Shown: positions 1-11,325 of the stretch, piece by piece
Layout: every line of letters begins with the position of its first letter
Numbering within the stretch: position 1 is the first letter of the stretch
Position numbers and translations under genes: made by a program
The notes under the pieces: generated by a model
The model's input: the letters and a program-made list of their open reading frames with translations, nothing else
Told to the model about the DNA's origin: nothing
The model's database searches: none
Source of the DNA: Symsagittifera roscoffensis
Lineage: Eukaryota; Xenacoelomorpha; Acoela; Convolutidae
Assembly (NCBI RefSeq): GCF_963678635.1
Contig: NC_087065.1
Coordinates: 57,686,754 to 57,750,753 of the forward strand
Length of the DNA: 64,000 nucleotides
Direction of reading: 5' to 3'

Positions 1-402
1 TAGACAGTTATCGTGCAACCCTTATAAAATGGGCAAACGTAGAGCCCAAAACCAATAGTTGAAACTTGAGCAAGATAGTGAAACTAGAGTACGATACCCA
101 CCGCCCAGGAGGAAATAAAAGAAGAGATGATGGCTCCAAAATAAAATGTGAAGGCAAGATTTAGACTCGTTAGTGCACAGAAAACGACAAAACGACTAGT
201 AATCTCTCCAAGTGAATCGTGACAGAAGAAAGAAAAAAGGAGACCTACAGGAGCACAGCTACAAAATCCTGAGTCATTTTTTTCAGGAGCGGAAGGAGCG
301 GAAGGAGGAGCGGATGGTGTACTGGCCTGCAAAAGGAGAGACGGAGAGAAGATACATCACAATCACAACGTTATCATACTGCCTCAATTGTATCAGACGG
401 AG

Positions 403-1075
403 GTACTGTTTAGATCACAAGATCAATTGGGGCATCAGGGTATAGACAGGTGCAAGAAAAATGATTCATCAAATCGACTGACCAGGTATGTCAAAACTTG
501 CGAGAGGTGGCTAAACGCATGCTTGTCATGCCTACAGGTTTGAGATCTCAAAAAAAAATTGAAATTCTCACTGAAATTGGCGGAAAGATCAGAAATTAAC
601 GAAGTTGTGCAGTTATACCACCAAAAGATCTGTTCGACTGACACGGGATACAATCAAATCCTAGCAATTAAAGATCATTTCGCGAAAATAGTGGAGGCAG
701 TTCCCAGTCAGACAGCATCAGAAGAAACTTGCGATCACTTGAACCCGCATTGGACCTCTAGATTTGGTTTTCCCATGATTTCAGACAACGTGAAAGGTTT
801 CGCGAGGAAATGACAAAAGAGCTGATGGGGTGACCGCGCATCGCTCAAGCTTACTCGGCGACCGACCATCACAGTACAATGGATTGGTAGAAAGGCCGAA
901 CCGGACCCTTGTAATCATGCCGAGGGTATACTGTTCAAAATACATGAATGATTGGGAGAAATACTTACAATATTTGGTAGGCGTGTACAATGACACGCAA
1001 CACTCGACAACAGGGATCAGAACCTTCATGATGCTCACAGGCAGAGACAAACGATACGATTGACGTTCTTTTATA
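403..1075 (+). pseudogene. integrase pseudogene, array copy 1
   Basis: Remnant of retroelement integrase, the enzyme that joins element cDNA to host DNA. The zinc-binding region has lost its first His (SQDQLGHQG where the 52.2-kb copy has SHDQMGHQG) but keeps the CLSC pair near 519-530. The core reads in pieces: the first catalytic Asp is replaced by Tyr at 616-618 (QLYHQ; the 52.4-kb copy reads QIDHQ), the second Asp survives in ISDNVKGF, and the Glu survives in NGLVER near 885. The reading frame breaks at about 810. Two other array copies carry the same Tyr. It is clearly dead. Confidence 0.85.
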
Positions 1076-1616
1076 CAAAATTTGAATGACAGAAGACGCC
1101 ACTCCAGGCTTACGTGAGAGAAGCCATCCAGAGACAACAAGAGTTGAAACACTTATGCCGACGCAATATAGCTTATGCACAGATGCGATAGCGCAAAAAG
1201 AACGATGCGAAGATACTTCAAGCGAAGCCACACACAAAATTTCACTCCAACAAAGGGAACCAAAAAGTTACTACAAAGACGGAGAGGGACCTTGAGGATC
1301 CTTTAATTTCACCAACAGGGCAGGTTCTATTGCTTGATTAGAGGACGAAACTCGCCTTGAGACCACTTGAGACCACACGTCCATCAGCGGAGGATTTTTG
1401 TGTTCCACAAAACATGAGAGGCCAGCAGTTCTTGATACTGGAACCGGCGTGCAATGTGAAAGAGAGTTGAACCAGGGAGAAAAGTTTTGGTAAATTCTCG
1501 AGCATGACCGAAAATGAGAAAAGTCGAGTTATACTTTGATAAGGTTCCTCTGCTGAGGAGGGTTGAATGAGCCTGAATAGAACGAATTTTAAAAGCCGCT
1601 ACAATCAAACAGACCC

Positions 1617-2104
1617 ATGACGATTGATACAAGAAGGAGAGGACACGAAAAGACTAGCATGGCTTATATCAGGTATGGGTACGATTTTTTGAATGACAAG
1701 ATAAAGCCAGATGAAATTGGAGCAGAACTTGTCGGCGTAGCTGACCTAGTACCAGATCAAGAATGGCAGATCATCAAGGCTGATGAATCATTCTGGCAGC
1801 AGAACCACAGCGTGCCGGAGCAAAAGATGGATCTGGAACAGTTCGAAACAGATAGAAAGGAGCAGACGAACTGAAGTGGATGCGCAACATACCCTCTTGT
1901 TAGCAAAAGGGTCAAACGAATCAACAAGTTGACTCATTTACAGTTTAACCCAATCGGGATAGGGGCTCTTACTTTGGCTGGCTAGCAACCGAAAGACCCC
2001 TGGAGATACCCTTGAGTAATCTAGAATCAGCGCCATCGACGGAGACGTCGATGAACGTTTTTGGCCGGGGAGTGAGTGTAGGACTTACCAACACCAAAAT
2101 TTAA
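1617..2104 (+). pseudogene. integrase C-terminal tail pseudogene, array copy 1
   Basis: An 85-codon open stretch (1617-1874) followed by a broken stretch to 2104 corresponds to the end of the long integrase tail at 53.5-54.0 kb. Shared signatures are the acidic, Gln-rich segment with DQEWQIIKADESFW and the terminal pattern rich in Ser/Thr and Gly. The tail is not a standard Gypsy domain and its function is unknown. Equivalent stretches lie at 9059-9546, 19035-19522 and 25413-25825. The frame is lost near 1875. Confidence 0.65.
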
Positions 2105-2269
2105 TGATAAAAAACTTAAGGAAATCAGGAAAGTCAGTAAAAACTGAGCCTTCCACGTGATCTTTGTAAAAATATCTGCTCTCATTAGTTAGTCAAACGT
2201 TTGCCCTAATGAGCAAATCTCTAAAAACACGTGCAAAACTGTAATATTTTTGTTCTCATCACCAATGCT

Positions 2270-2467
2270 TCACCTGATCGGACCATTATATGTGATCTCC
2301 ATTCCTGTTCGCGCGACAGGGTTTATCCAGGCTTGTCCACCAATGCTGTCAAAGTCGATCCCGTCAGAAGCTCTCAACTCATGCTCTAAATCCTTCATTA
2401 TTGGTCGTCCAGCCTTGCGATCTCCCGTTCTTGCTTCTCGTTGTATTCCTCGAACAGTTCTGTCCAT
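2270..2467 (-). pseudogene. SGNH-hydrolase C-terminal remnant (minus strand)
   Basis: A 65-codon minus-strand stretch matching the end of the SGNH/GDSL-like domain of the main element (56.48-56.6 kb). Both have a LEHELRA / IEHELRA stretch and then a block around GQAWINxVA / GQAWLNRVF. The block V motif DGIH of the main copy reads DGID here, losing the catalytic His. The upstream SGNH blocks I-III are absent and the coiled-coil ORF is fused directly to this tail. Equivalent pieces occur at 9690-9850, 19686-19883 and 25944-26150. Confidence 0.6.
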
Positions 2468-2859
2468 TTGTCTCGATTTTCTTGTGTTCTTGCCAGCGTT
2501 TTTTTACTCGGTCCAATTTGTCTCTTGTATCTGCCAGGTTTTCCATCGTCTCATTCTTCTGTACTTATTTTTCTATTAACGCTCTCTTCGGTGGCACGGC
2601 AGCTTTTAGTTGTGAGCTAGACGAAGCATCCTCGCTACACATTTCCTGAGGAATAGCTTCAAGTCTTCTCCTCAAGCCGGGCCTAGGCCTGGTTGGGAGA
2701 ATTATCAACCCAGGCTGGTATGTTCTCGCAGGACGCAATCCAGCTCGTGCGCCAGGTCACTTTCAGAGAACGTTTCATTTCTCCATCTGACCTCAAGTGA
2801 CCATCAGCCAGACTCTGGGGGCAGTCTCTACGGTTTTCATGCCCCAGGATGTTTTTCTT

Positions 2860-3400
2860 GTAGGTGTTCTTCCGGCTACGTAAACCGCTCCTCGATTGGC
2901 TGGCGCTAGTCGAAGACTCGTAGGAATTAGGTCTTCCCTTGTGAAGCCCACTCTTTCCCATTTTTTATTGGCATCACGCTTACTACCGCTCGTGTGTCCA
3001 GAAGCTCTGTGACTCCGATTTTCTTCCCGTTGGCGTCGAGCAGATGTGGAGTCACATCTGCTTCGTATCGTATCCAATGTGAACTGCGTCTTGCTCCATC
3101 ATGGCGTCATGGCCTATCCTACGGGCTTTAAATTCTTCTTCATCCAAATCGATTTGCCCTATTTTCTCACTGTCTGTGGTCACGTAGGTCCTAGTGTAGA
3201 TACTGATCCCGTCTACGTTCAGGATCACTTGATACGGTCCATAGACTTCCACGTAGCGCCCATGGAGTTTCTCCGTTCGAGGGCCACCCGTTGTCAACAA
3301 CGATCGTACAGCCCTCGACTCAGTGCGTGGCTCTACCTGCCTCAGATAATCTGCATATGCGTCTTAATGCATCTTAGTGAACTCTGAGGGTTCACTTAGG
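2860..3400 (-). pseudogene. aspartic protease pseudogene (minus strand)
   Basis: Remnant of the retroelement protease that would cleave Gag-Pol. Minus-strand frames match the main copy at 48.15-48.66 kb, including the segment around HGRYVEVYGPYQV and the post-active-site helix KKWERVGFTREDL. The active-site DTGA reads DTRA here, in a frame different from its flanks. Unlike the main copy, it has Arg and not a stop just before IGHDAMMEQDAV, so the stop in the main copy is private to that copy. A frameshift and the deletion junction near 2860 end it. Confidence 0.7.
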
Positions 3401-3529
3401 TTCTGATCACCTGAAGTCCCGCAACCACAAATTTTTTGACTGTATTCTGCTTCATTGTGGCACCATTACACAGGATTGACATGAATCATTTGGACGAAGT
3501 TGAATTCTACGGTGGCTTGGTAATTAAAT

Positions 3530-4770
3530 TTGACACCAGATGCTTCTTCTGCAGCGAAGAAGACCACTTCTGGATGGATTGTCATTGTTCTTGGAGTCTG
3601 TGAAAAATCAGAATCATTTGAAAGATAAGTTGGCGCTGGCAGTGGTGTAGAACACGAGGAATAGGTAGGCGGAAACTGACTTGAAGAACTATGACGTGAC
3701 CAAAGACGAACTAGCAACGAATTCCGTTAAATCCGTCGCTGAAGAGACAGAGAGCAGAGAGACAAGTTCTAAGAGGACGCCAAATATGAATTTTGAAAAG
3801 GCTGCAGCTGATGCTGTCAACAAATTGAAGCAGGATTTAGCGACCAAATAGATAGAGTAGTGGTTGATACAAGAAATTGAAAAGCAACAGAAAGATCAAG
3901 AGTCATCATGGGATGGCGATGAGCCTGAAGTGTGCGATGCTCTAAAGGTCAAGAGCAATTACACCACTCTAAAGATGGAGACCGGAAAGGCATTCGGGAT
4001 CAAGAAAAAAGGGGCAAAGATAATATCAAAAATCACCGTTGCTGGTCACGAAGTGATGAGGAATCTATGCGAGCCAAGTGACTGAAGACGTATACGCTGA
4101 ATGTTTACGCTCTAATAGTCCCCAAACCCAATGGAAAGCCATTAAAACCTTACTGACAAAAGGTTGTGGGAGATCGATAAGGGCTGATTGCAGATATACC
4201 GAGGCTTATGGACCGCATGAGTTCACGCTGAACATAGATGGAATCAACATATACACGAAGACGATGTTTAACTGTGATGATGATCTGGCGACCAAAATTT
4301 CTTAGGGCGAGAGGAACTCAAGGTCAGATCAATTGGTCATTCTGTCATGCTTGAGGAGGATGGCATGCACTTTGGCACGGAAGCGAACGTATCAGCGCAC
4401 CTACTTAACATAGACGGCATGAAGAAATTTTGAATGGGTTTACTAGATACGGGGGCTGCATAAACTGTGATCCCGATCAAGACCAGGTTCCAAATTGGAT
4501 TCAAAAAGAATGACCTAATAGATTCCAGAGTACGCAAACAAAGATGCGATAAGAGTGCTTGGCAGGACACCGATCATTGCAAAACAAAAACCTGTGGGTA
4601 AACTACTTAGTGGTGAAAAACTTGGACGAATCAGACCAGTTCATTTTGGGCTACTATCACAACATTTGAGGTAACGATCAATCAAAACAACACAATTTTC
4701 AGAATTCGCAACCTGGAAAGGAAGTACGTAACAAAACCGGTGAAATTGATCATAACATAGGAGCGTAACC
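3530..4770 (+). pseudogene. gag CCHC knuckle and protease pseudogene, array copy 2
   Basis: The CCHC zinc knuckle is intact in the plus frame near 3540-3582 (CFFCSEEDHFWMDC); in the 47.6-kb element the first Cys of this knuckle is Phe. Downstream come the acidic pre-protease segment (ORFs 3864-4085 and 4078-4305) and a protease remnant near 4440-4600 in which the DTGA loop is still readable. This corresponds to 47.6-48.8 kb of the main element. Multiple stops make it a pseudogene. Confidence 0.7.
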
Positions 4771-5289
4771 TCCAGTCTTCTTGAGTAGAAGGATGAGGCT
4801 TAAGAGAAATTAAGCCCTAATTGTAGGCACGAGAATGAGGAAATCTAATGAACTCAAAGATAATAAACAGAAATGTGTGATACTAAACTTAAACAGCCAA
4901 AGTGCTGCTATTTTAGGAAGATCCTTCTCGTTCACCAAGGGTGGCCGCTGCGTCAGTGTTTTTGTTGAACGCTCGTGATATACCGATCACAATCCTTAGT
5001 TGGAGCAAACTGAGATATACCCAATCAGTGAAAACTAGATATGATATAAGAGAGAAACATTTTGAAACATGAATTTTTTCTACTTTCCTAATCATAAGAA
5101 AAAAGTTTGTATCTTGAATTGACTAAAGCAAATAAATATCTAGTCAGAATTATTTATTCACTTATGTCTGAAACGAACAATGAACTCTCGAGCTGCTCGA
5201 ACTGTCAAGAAAAACCCACACCCGAGAAATTGGATATGGATAAACCGGTACCAACAGAGGTAGAGCTTTTAAAAGGAAAAGTATCGGAC

Positions 5290-6235
5290 AAATAGCTCAA
5301 AGCCATTAAGGACGTACTGGATAGCAATCAAGGGGTGTTGAAACTTACTTGAACACAAAATAGAATAAGAGAACTCCGCAGTACCACACAGGGAGGGCGA
5401 GCCGCATGACGCCCCACAAATCGGATGCATGCAGAAAAGAAATAGAAATAATAACAGATTACGACATGATAGAACCATCCAAATCACCGTGTGCGTGAGA
5501 AGTAGTGATGGATAAAAAGAAAAGGAAGCAATCGAGATTCTGGTGTGACTTTCGATATCTGAACCCCGTCACGGTAAAGATGCCCACCCCATCCCGAGAA
5601 TAGATGAGAGTGTTTCAAAACTAGGGGATGCAAAAAATTTTATTACTCTTGATCCAGGTTCAGCATTATGGCAGGTACCTCTGAGGAAACAAGATAGGGA
5701 GAACAGGGATTTTGACTGCGAACTGGGATTGTTTCAATGTAAAAAATGCATATTGAAATTTTCAATGTGGCAGCGACATGTCAGAGGCTGATGTCTCAAG
5801 AACTAACAAAAGATACAAAGTAGTATGGGATTTTGATCATGTACTACGTGGACGATGTGGTGGTTGCATGGAGCGCCTGGACGAATTGTTTGCTCGCATG
5901 AAAATTAGGTTTAAATTGCAAGCCGTCGAAAATTGAACCTTAAAAGACTCGTTAAAATATTCTAGGATAATGGTAGACAAACATGGTTTTGGGCCAGATC
6001 CTGGCGCAATCGAGGCTGTCATAGCGTGGAAATGATCAATAACCGAGCAACATTTGATGAGTTTTCTTAGTTTTCCGTACTATTACAAGGCATTCCTCAA
6101 CGGCTACGCTGACAAAGTATACACGAAGCATTAACTCATGAGACACAAAGGCAGGAGGCTTACATGTAATGATTCTGCAGAAGAGTCCTTCTAAAGAAAA
6201 AAGCGAGAGTTGTGTGAACATCCGGTGTTGGGGAT
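5290..6235 (+). pseudogene. reverse transcriptase pseudogene, array copy 2
   Basis: Gypsy RT remnant. Readable pieces are the N-terminal segment before the palm (about 5370-5560), the LDPGSALWQVPL equivalent near 5650-5690, the palm motif YYVDDVVV at about 5837-5860 (catalytic Asp pair retained) and the LNCKPSK-type segment near 5910. It is broken by several frameshifts and stops. This is the only array copy that keeps the RT palm; the 14.8-19.6 kb copy has lost it. Confidence 0.75.
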
Positions 6236-7400
6236 GCAAGCGAAAAACCTTATGTACATTCTGAACACAGACGCATAGGTAACTTCAGGGATACAACAGT
6301 AAGAACAAGTCTAGAATGGCAAAATTGTCTCAAGACCAATAGCATATAGAAGTAAAGTCATGAGCGACACGGAAAAAATACGGAGCGCCTAGAGCGGAAA
6401 TGGACGCGGTGGTGACCTTCGTAGAAAAAAAACAGAGCATATCTCGGCTGCGAGCCATTCAATTTAAGGGTTGACACCAGAGCCTTGTCCTGGTTAAAGA
6501 CATACTCCATGGACCAAAGTTACACAGGGAGATGGGTTGTGCGTCTAGATGGTTACAACATGATAATATAGCACAAAATCAGAGACAAACATCAGGTTGC
6601 GGACAACTTGTGCAAAAAGACTGAGTTCTACAAGAGACAAGAACAGAGGGAGGCTGACCGACCTGAATTAAAAGATGGATGTTCATTCATGGATTAGGAA
6701 ACCTATGACAGTTTGCTTTTGACAAGATGGTTAGACTAGTCAGGGTGATCAATAGAAGGCCATCCAGGGACTGCCTTGGGACGAGCAAAAGGCAAATATT
6801 CTCACCAAGAGTCAGTGGCAACAATGCGGCAACTGCTCAAGTCAAAATTTTTTAAAGAGACGTTGAAGGCGAAAGAATATGACCCAGAGAAAGGGGGGAA
6901 ATTTGAGAAAGAAATGGTAGTGGCGGAGCAAGTCTCTTGATGAGACTGCTGAAGAAACTAGCGAATAACAACTCCAAGGACATGTACGGAAATACAATGA
7001 GCCTCTGGTAACAAAAACGAAGAGACCGATAGTGGATCCGGAAGGAACAAGGCAGCGAGCAGACCAAGAACTGAAGAATCAAATGGTCGTGCGTTCATTA
7101 GTCGAGAGCAGTCCTGAAGAATTTTTACAGCGAACCACATTGAGACAGCAAAAAGCATTATTCAAAGAAGGCACTGAAGAGTTCGCGAGAGATCAAGAGT
7201 CCGGGGAGTTGAGAGTGTATGCAAGAAAAATTGAAGCAGAAAATTTGGCCGGGGAGCTCAAAAAAAACTGAGGAGATGAAAAATTAGTAAGACTGTGGAC
7301 CAAACTGGCCGAAATTAAGTTGAGAATCCAAGACAGAATGATGCACACGGACGGATCCTTCTTCTGCAATATACAACGTAGACTCCGATAAGGAGAGTGG
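6236..7400 (+). pseudogene. RNase H and pol spacer pseudogene, array copy 2
   Basis: RNase H remnant. A degenerate first motif (LNTDA, main copy LDTDAS) lies near 6260, the segment before the third Asp near 6410-6480, and a degenerate NADxLxKK equivalent near 6600. After it comes the hydrophilic spacer that precedes integrase (6640-7400). The open stretch 7032-7271 is part of this spacer. It corresponds to 50.38-51.78 kb of the main element. Confidence 0.6.
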
Positions 7401-7639
7401 AGGAGAAGAGCTGAAGTGATAGCGGGTTTTAGAAAACCCTTTAGACAGTTATCGTGCAACCCTTATAAAATGGGCAAACGTAGAGCCCAAAACCAATAGT
7501 TGAAACTTGAGCAAGATAGTGAAACTAGAGTACGATACCCACCGCCCAGGAGGAAATAAAAGAAGAGATGATGGCTCCAAAATAAAATGTGAAGGCAAGA
7601 TTTAGACTCGTTAGGGCATAGAAAACGACAAAACGACTA

Positions 7640-8517
7640 GTAATCTCTCCAAGTGAATCGTGACAGAAGAAAGAAAAAAGGAGACCTACAGGAGCACAGC
7701 TACAAAATCCTGAGTCATTTTTTTCAGGAGCGGAAGGAGCGGAAGGAGGAGCGGATGGTGTACTGGCCTGCAAAAGGAGAGACGGAGAGAAGATACATCA
7801 CAATCACAACGTTATCATACTGCCTCAATTGTATCAGACGGAGGTACTGTTTAGATCACAAGATCAATTGGGGCATCAGGGTATAGACAGGTGCAAGAAA
7901 GAATGATTCATCAAATCGAATGACCAGGTATGTCAAAACTTGCGAGAGGTGGCTAAACGCATGCTTGTCATGCCTACAGGTTTGAGATCTCAAAAAAAAA
8001 TTGAAATTCTCACTGAAATTGGCGGAAAGATCACAAATTAACGAAGTTGTGCAGTTATACCACCAAAAGATCTGTTCGACTGACACGGGATACAATCAAA
8101 TCCTAGCAATTAAAGATCATTTCGCGAAAATAGTGGAGGCAGTTCCCAGTCAGACAGCATCAGAAGAAACTTGCGATCACTTGAACCCGCATTGGACCTC
8201 TAGATTTGGTTTTCCCATGATTTCAGACAACGTGAAAGGTTTCGCGGGGAAATGACAAAAGAGCTGATGGGGTGACCGCGCATCGCTCAAGCTTACTCGG
8301 CGACCGACCATCACAGTACAATGGATTGGTAGAAAGGCCGAACCGGACCCTTGTAAACATGCCGAGGGTATACTGTTCAAAATACATGAATGATTGGGAG
8401 AAATACTTACAATATTTGGTAGGCGTGTACAATGGCACGCAACACTCGACAACAGGGATCAGAACCTTCATGATGCTCACAGGCAGAGACAAACGATACG
8501 ATTGACGTTCTTTTATT
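7640..8517 (+). pseudogene. integrase pseudogene, array copy 2
   Basis: Near-identical duplicate of the integrase remnant at 403-1075. It shares the His to Gln loss in the zinc finger, the CLSC pair and the first catalytic Asp to Tyr change (codon 8058-8060), and it keeps the second Asp and the Glu in broken frames. After the core, the region with STGIRTFMMLTGRDK matches the integrase segment at 52.82-52.88 kb. It is dead, and the shared lesions mark descent by DNA duplication. Confidence 0.85.
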
Positions 8518-9058
8518 CAAAATTTGAATGACAGACGACGTCACTCCAGGCTTACGTGAGAGAAGCCATCCAGAGACAACAAGAGTTGAAACACTTATGC
8601 CGACGCAATATAGCTTAGGCACAGATGCGATAGCGCAAAAAAAACTATGCGAAGATACTTCAAGCGAAGCCACACACGAAATTTCACTCCAACAAAGGGA
8701 ACCAAGAAGTTACTACAAAGACGGAGAGGGACCTTGAGGATCCTTTAATTTCACCAACAGGGCAGGTTCTATTGCTTGATTACAGGACGAAACTCGCCTT
8801 GAGACCACTTGAGACCACACGTCCATCAGCGGAGGATTTTTGTGTTCCACAAAACATGAGAGGCCAGAAGTTCTTGATACTGGAACCGGTGTACAAGGTG
8901 AAAGAGAGTTGAACCAGGGAGAAAAGTTTTGGTAAATTCTCGAGCATGACCGAAAATGAGAAAAGTCGAGTTGTACTTTGATAAGGTTCCTCTGCTGAGG
9001 AGGGTTGAATGAGCCTGAATAGAACGAATTGTAAAAGCCGCTACAATCAAACAGACCC

Positions 9059-9546
9059 ATGACGATTGATACAAGAAGGAGAGGACACGAAAGGACTAGC
9101 ATGGCTTATATCAGGTATGGGTACGATTTTTTGAATGACAAGATAAAGCCAGATGAAATCGAAGCAGAACTTGTCGGCGTAGCTGACCTAGTACCAGATC
9201 AAGAATGGCAGATCATCAAGGCTGATGAATCATTCTGGCAGCAGAACCACAGCGTGCCGGAGCAAAAGATGGATCTGGAACAGTTCGAAACAGATAGAAA
9301 GGAGCAGACGAACTGAAGTGGTTGCGCAACTTACCCTCTTGTGAGCAAAAGGGTCAAACGAATCAACAAGTTGACTCATTTACAGTTAAACCCAATCAGG
9401 ATAGGGGCTCTTACTTTGGCTGGCTAGCAACCGAAAGACCCCTGGAGATACCCTTGAGTAATCTAGAATCAGCGTCATCGACGGAGACGTCGATGAACGT
9501 TTTTGCCCGGGGAGTGAGTGTAGGACTTACCAACACCGAAATTTAA
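9059..9546 (+). pseudogene. integrase tail pseudogene, array copy 2
   Basis: Two open stretches in different frames (9059-9316 and 9322-9546) cover the end of the integrase tail and are equivalent to 53.5-54.0 kb. The last stretch ends in a Ser/Thr-rich segment followed by FARGVSVGLTNTE, which parallels the main copy's VQGVGVESSHTEK. Function is unknown in the family. Confidence 0.6.
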
Positions 9547-10070
9547 TGATAAAAAAACTTAAGGAAATAAGGAAAACCAGTAAAAACTGAGCCTTCCGCG
9601 TGATCTGTGTAAAAATATCTGCTCTCATTAGTTAGTCAAACGTTTGCCCTAATGAGCAAATCTCTAAAATTACGTGCAAAACTGTAATATATTTTTTTCC
9701 TCACCAAGGCTTCACCTAATCGGAGCATTATATTTGATCTCCGTTCCTGTTCGCGCGACACGGTTTATCCAGGCTTGTCCGCCAATGCTCTCAAAGTCAA
9801 TTCCGTCAGATGCTCTCAACTCAATCTCTAATTCCAGTAAGCATCGGCCAAATCACTTGACTCGTCAGGATTATCCATTATGTTTACGATGCGATAATGT
9901 GATTTGATATCTTTGTCGGCTACTGGTTTTTGATATCTTCGCAAAGATTGAAGTTTGAAGGTAACTTCGGTTAATCAGGACCTAGAAACAAGATCATGAC
10001 TCTCACATCTGATCAAACCAGCTCGTGCGCCAGGTCACTTTCAGAGAACGTTTCATTTCTCCATCTGACC

Positions 10071-10268
10071 TCAAGTGACCATCAGCCAGACTCTGGGGCA
10101 GTCTCTACGGTTGTCATGCCCCAGGATGTTTTTCTGGGCAACCGTCAACATAATTACCTCTGAATCTTCCTGTGCGAAAAATCTTTCCAGTAGCCGCCGA
10201 TAGAACTCGTCTATGGCTGGCCTTGAGTAAGCATCGGCCAAATCCCTTGACTCGTCAGTATTATCCAT
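10071..10268 (-). pseudogene. start of the 54.9-kb-type ORF, minus copy
   Basis: A 65-codon minus-strand stretch matching the ORF at 54902-55099. Both begin MDN, share the segment ending EDSEVIML / EDPVVVML, and then read KNILGHDNR / INILGQDNR. Function is unknown. The match shows that this post-integrase ORF is an integral part of the element family. The frame ends at a jump that skips most of the following ORF. Confidence 0.65.
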
Positions 10269-10599
10269 TCTGGTTACGATGCGATAATTTGATTTGATAT
10301 CTTCGCAAAGATTGAAGTTTGAAGTTAACTTCGGTTAATCGGGACCTAGAAACAAGATCATGACTCTCACATCTGATCAATACTGTTTCAGTTTCACAAC
10401 AAAAATTTACACAACCAAAACAAAAGACTTGTTCTCATGATATATTAAAATTGATTTCAAACTAAAACCCTGAAGAATGATCTAAGAGCGGACAGTCCAC
10501 GCTTTGGATTTTTTTCATGAAATAAATGATTGAGCATTTGTAGTCACTCAACTTTTTTCGAGTCTATTTTCCTAATAACATGACACACACAACCTACAC

Positions 10600-11090
10600 T
10601 CAACCTAAATTCAAAGAATATTTCGTATACGGATATATTTCTAGGTTAGTGTCCGAAAAACGTGTATTATTGCGTACAGCTCTCGAGGATGCATTCATCT
10701 TTTGTTTGAGTCCTACACCAGAAGCGAGAACTCGCTTACTCTCCTCACCACCAAGAAATCTGTTAGTCTTGTCAATGACATGAGTAATTCTTTGGGAATT
10801 ACCTTTTGCCCTCGTCACCATGAAGCATAAAACTTGCCTGGTACTTGCGAAGTCACCATTGGTAAAGCTGCTACATCCCCTATTCCTGGCTTTTGCTTCC
10901 AAAACAAATCGTTGTTTTCTTGCTCTCTCCTAAAGTCGGCTCCTGGTGCTGTTCTTAACCTCATTTCCGCTTTGATAGCTATCGCACATTTCCTATCCTT
11001 GAGTATAAAATCGCTATCGGTTAGTATTACGCTGTTTGAGTATTCGCTTGAGAAAGATGACTCTACTACTCTTCTTGTATCCAATTTCTG
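10600..11090 (-). pseudogene. small conserved 3'-region ORF, minus copy 1
   Basis: Two overlapping minus-strand frames (10815-11084 and 10600-10902) together match the small ORF after integrase in the main element (about 54.07-54.5 kb). Shared features are SQVPGKF / SQLPGKY, CFMVTRAK / CFLVTRAT, a run of charged residues, and SDTN near the end. A one-base deletion in the stretch after CCAGGCAAG splits the frame. The same deletion is present in the copies at 20828-21297 and 27078-27500. No domain is recognised. Upstream of the deletion these array copies are more open than the main copy. Confidence 0.65.
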
Positions 11091-11325
11091 AGAGCCTTCA
11101 TCTGATTCCTCCTCTAAATCACCTGTATCTCTTGTAATTTTTGTTTTTTTTTAAACAATTTTTCAGTGTGGGTAAGTCCTACCCCACTCCCCGGACAAAA
11201 ATATCCATCGACGTCCCCGTCTTTGCGCATCTGATTTTAAGGTAAGATTGGTGCAGGAATGAAAAATTGGCCCTTCTGGGCTGCCCTGGAAGGGTAATCT
11301 CTGTCATTCTTGATAGAGTGATCCA

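Larger units (their letters stand above)
1..2170 (+). mobile_element. Ty3/Gypsy fragment, integrase and C-terminal tail (array copy 1)
   Basis: Decayed 3' part of a Gypsy pol gene, cut at the left by the window edge. It carries an integrase zinc-finger remnant, the integrase core and the long integrase tail, in the same order as the better preserved element at 51.8-54.0 kb. The segment is nearly identical to 7441-9660 and more diverged from 17420-19560. Stops and frameshifts break every domain, so no product is expected. The following 80 bases (2171-2249) show no coding signal and lead into an inverted fragment. Confidence 0.85.
2250..3475 (-). mobile_element. inverted, internally deleted Gypsy fragment
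   Basis: Read on the minus strand from 3475 downwards, this starts in the pre-protease region (equivalent to 48.06 kb), passes through the protease and then jumps near 2860 straight into the ORF equivalent to 55.0 kb. It continues with the coiled-coil ORF (55.2-55.5 kb equivalent) and ends with the SGNH block V region (56.5 kb equivalent). All of RT, RNase H and integrase is therefore missing. The left end abuts a plus-strand integrase tail and the right end abuts a plus-strand gag end, so it is flanked by opposite-orientation pieces on both sides. Confidence 0.75.
3478..9660 (+). mobile_element. decayed Gypsy copy, gag end to integrase tail (array copy 2)
   Basis: The longest plus-strand array copy. 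In order it has a CCHC knuckle, the pre-protease region, protease, RT, RNase H, a spacer, integrase and the integrase tail. The start of gag is missing, because the copy begins head to head with a minus-strand protease fragment at about 3478. Frameshifts and stops occur throughout. Its integrase part (7441-9660) is almost identical to 1-2170, implying a recent 7.44-kb duplication step. Confidence 0.85.
9680..11325 (-). mobile_element. left (minus) arm of 3'-region inverted repeat, unit 1
   Basis: Read on the minus strand from 11325 down: end of the integrase tail, the small conserved ORF (equivalent 54.07-54.5 kb), a non-coding block with a conserved CTAGATCCTGATTGATC-like sequence, the start of the 54.9-kb ORF, then a jump to the SGNH end (56.5 kb equivalent). 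It pairs with the plus arm 11326-12935. A direct duplication of about 150-180 bp (9835-10018 and 10228-10380) lies inside it. Confidence 0.75.
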
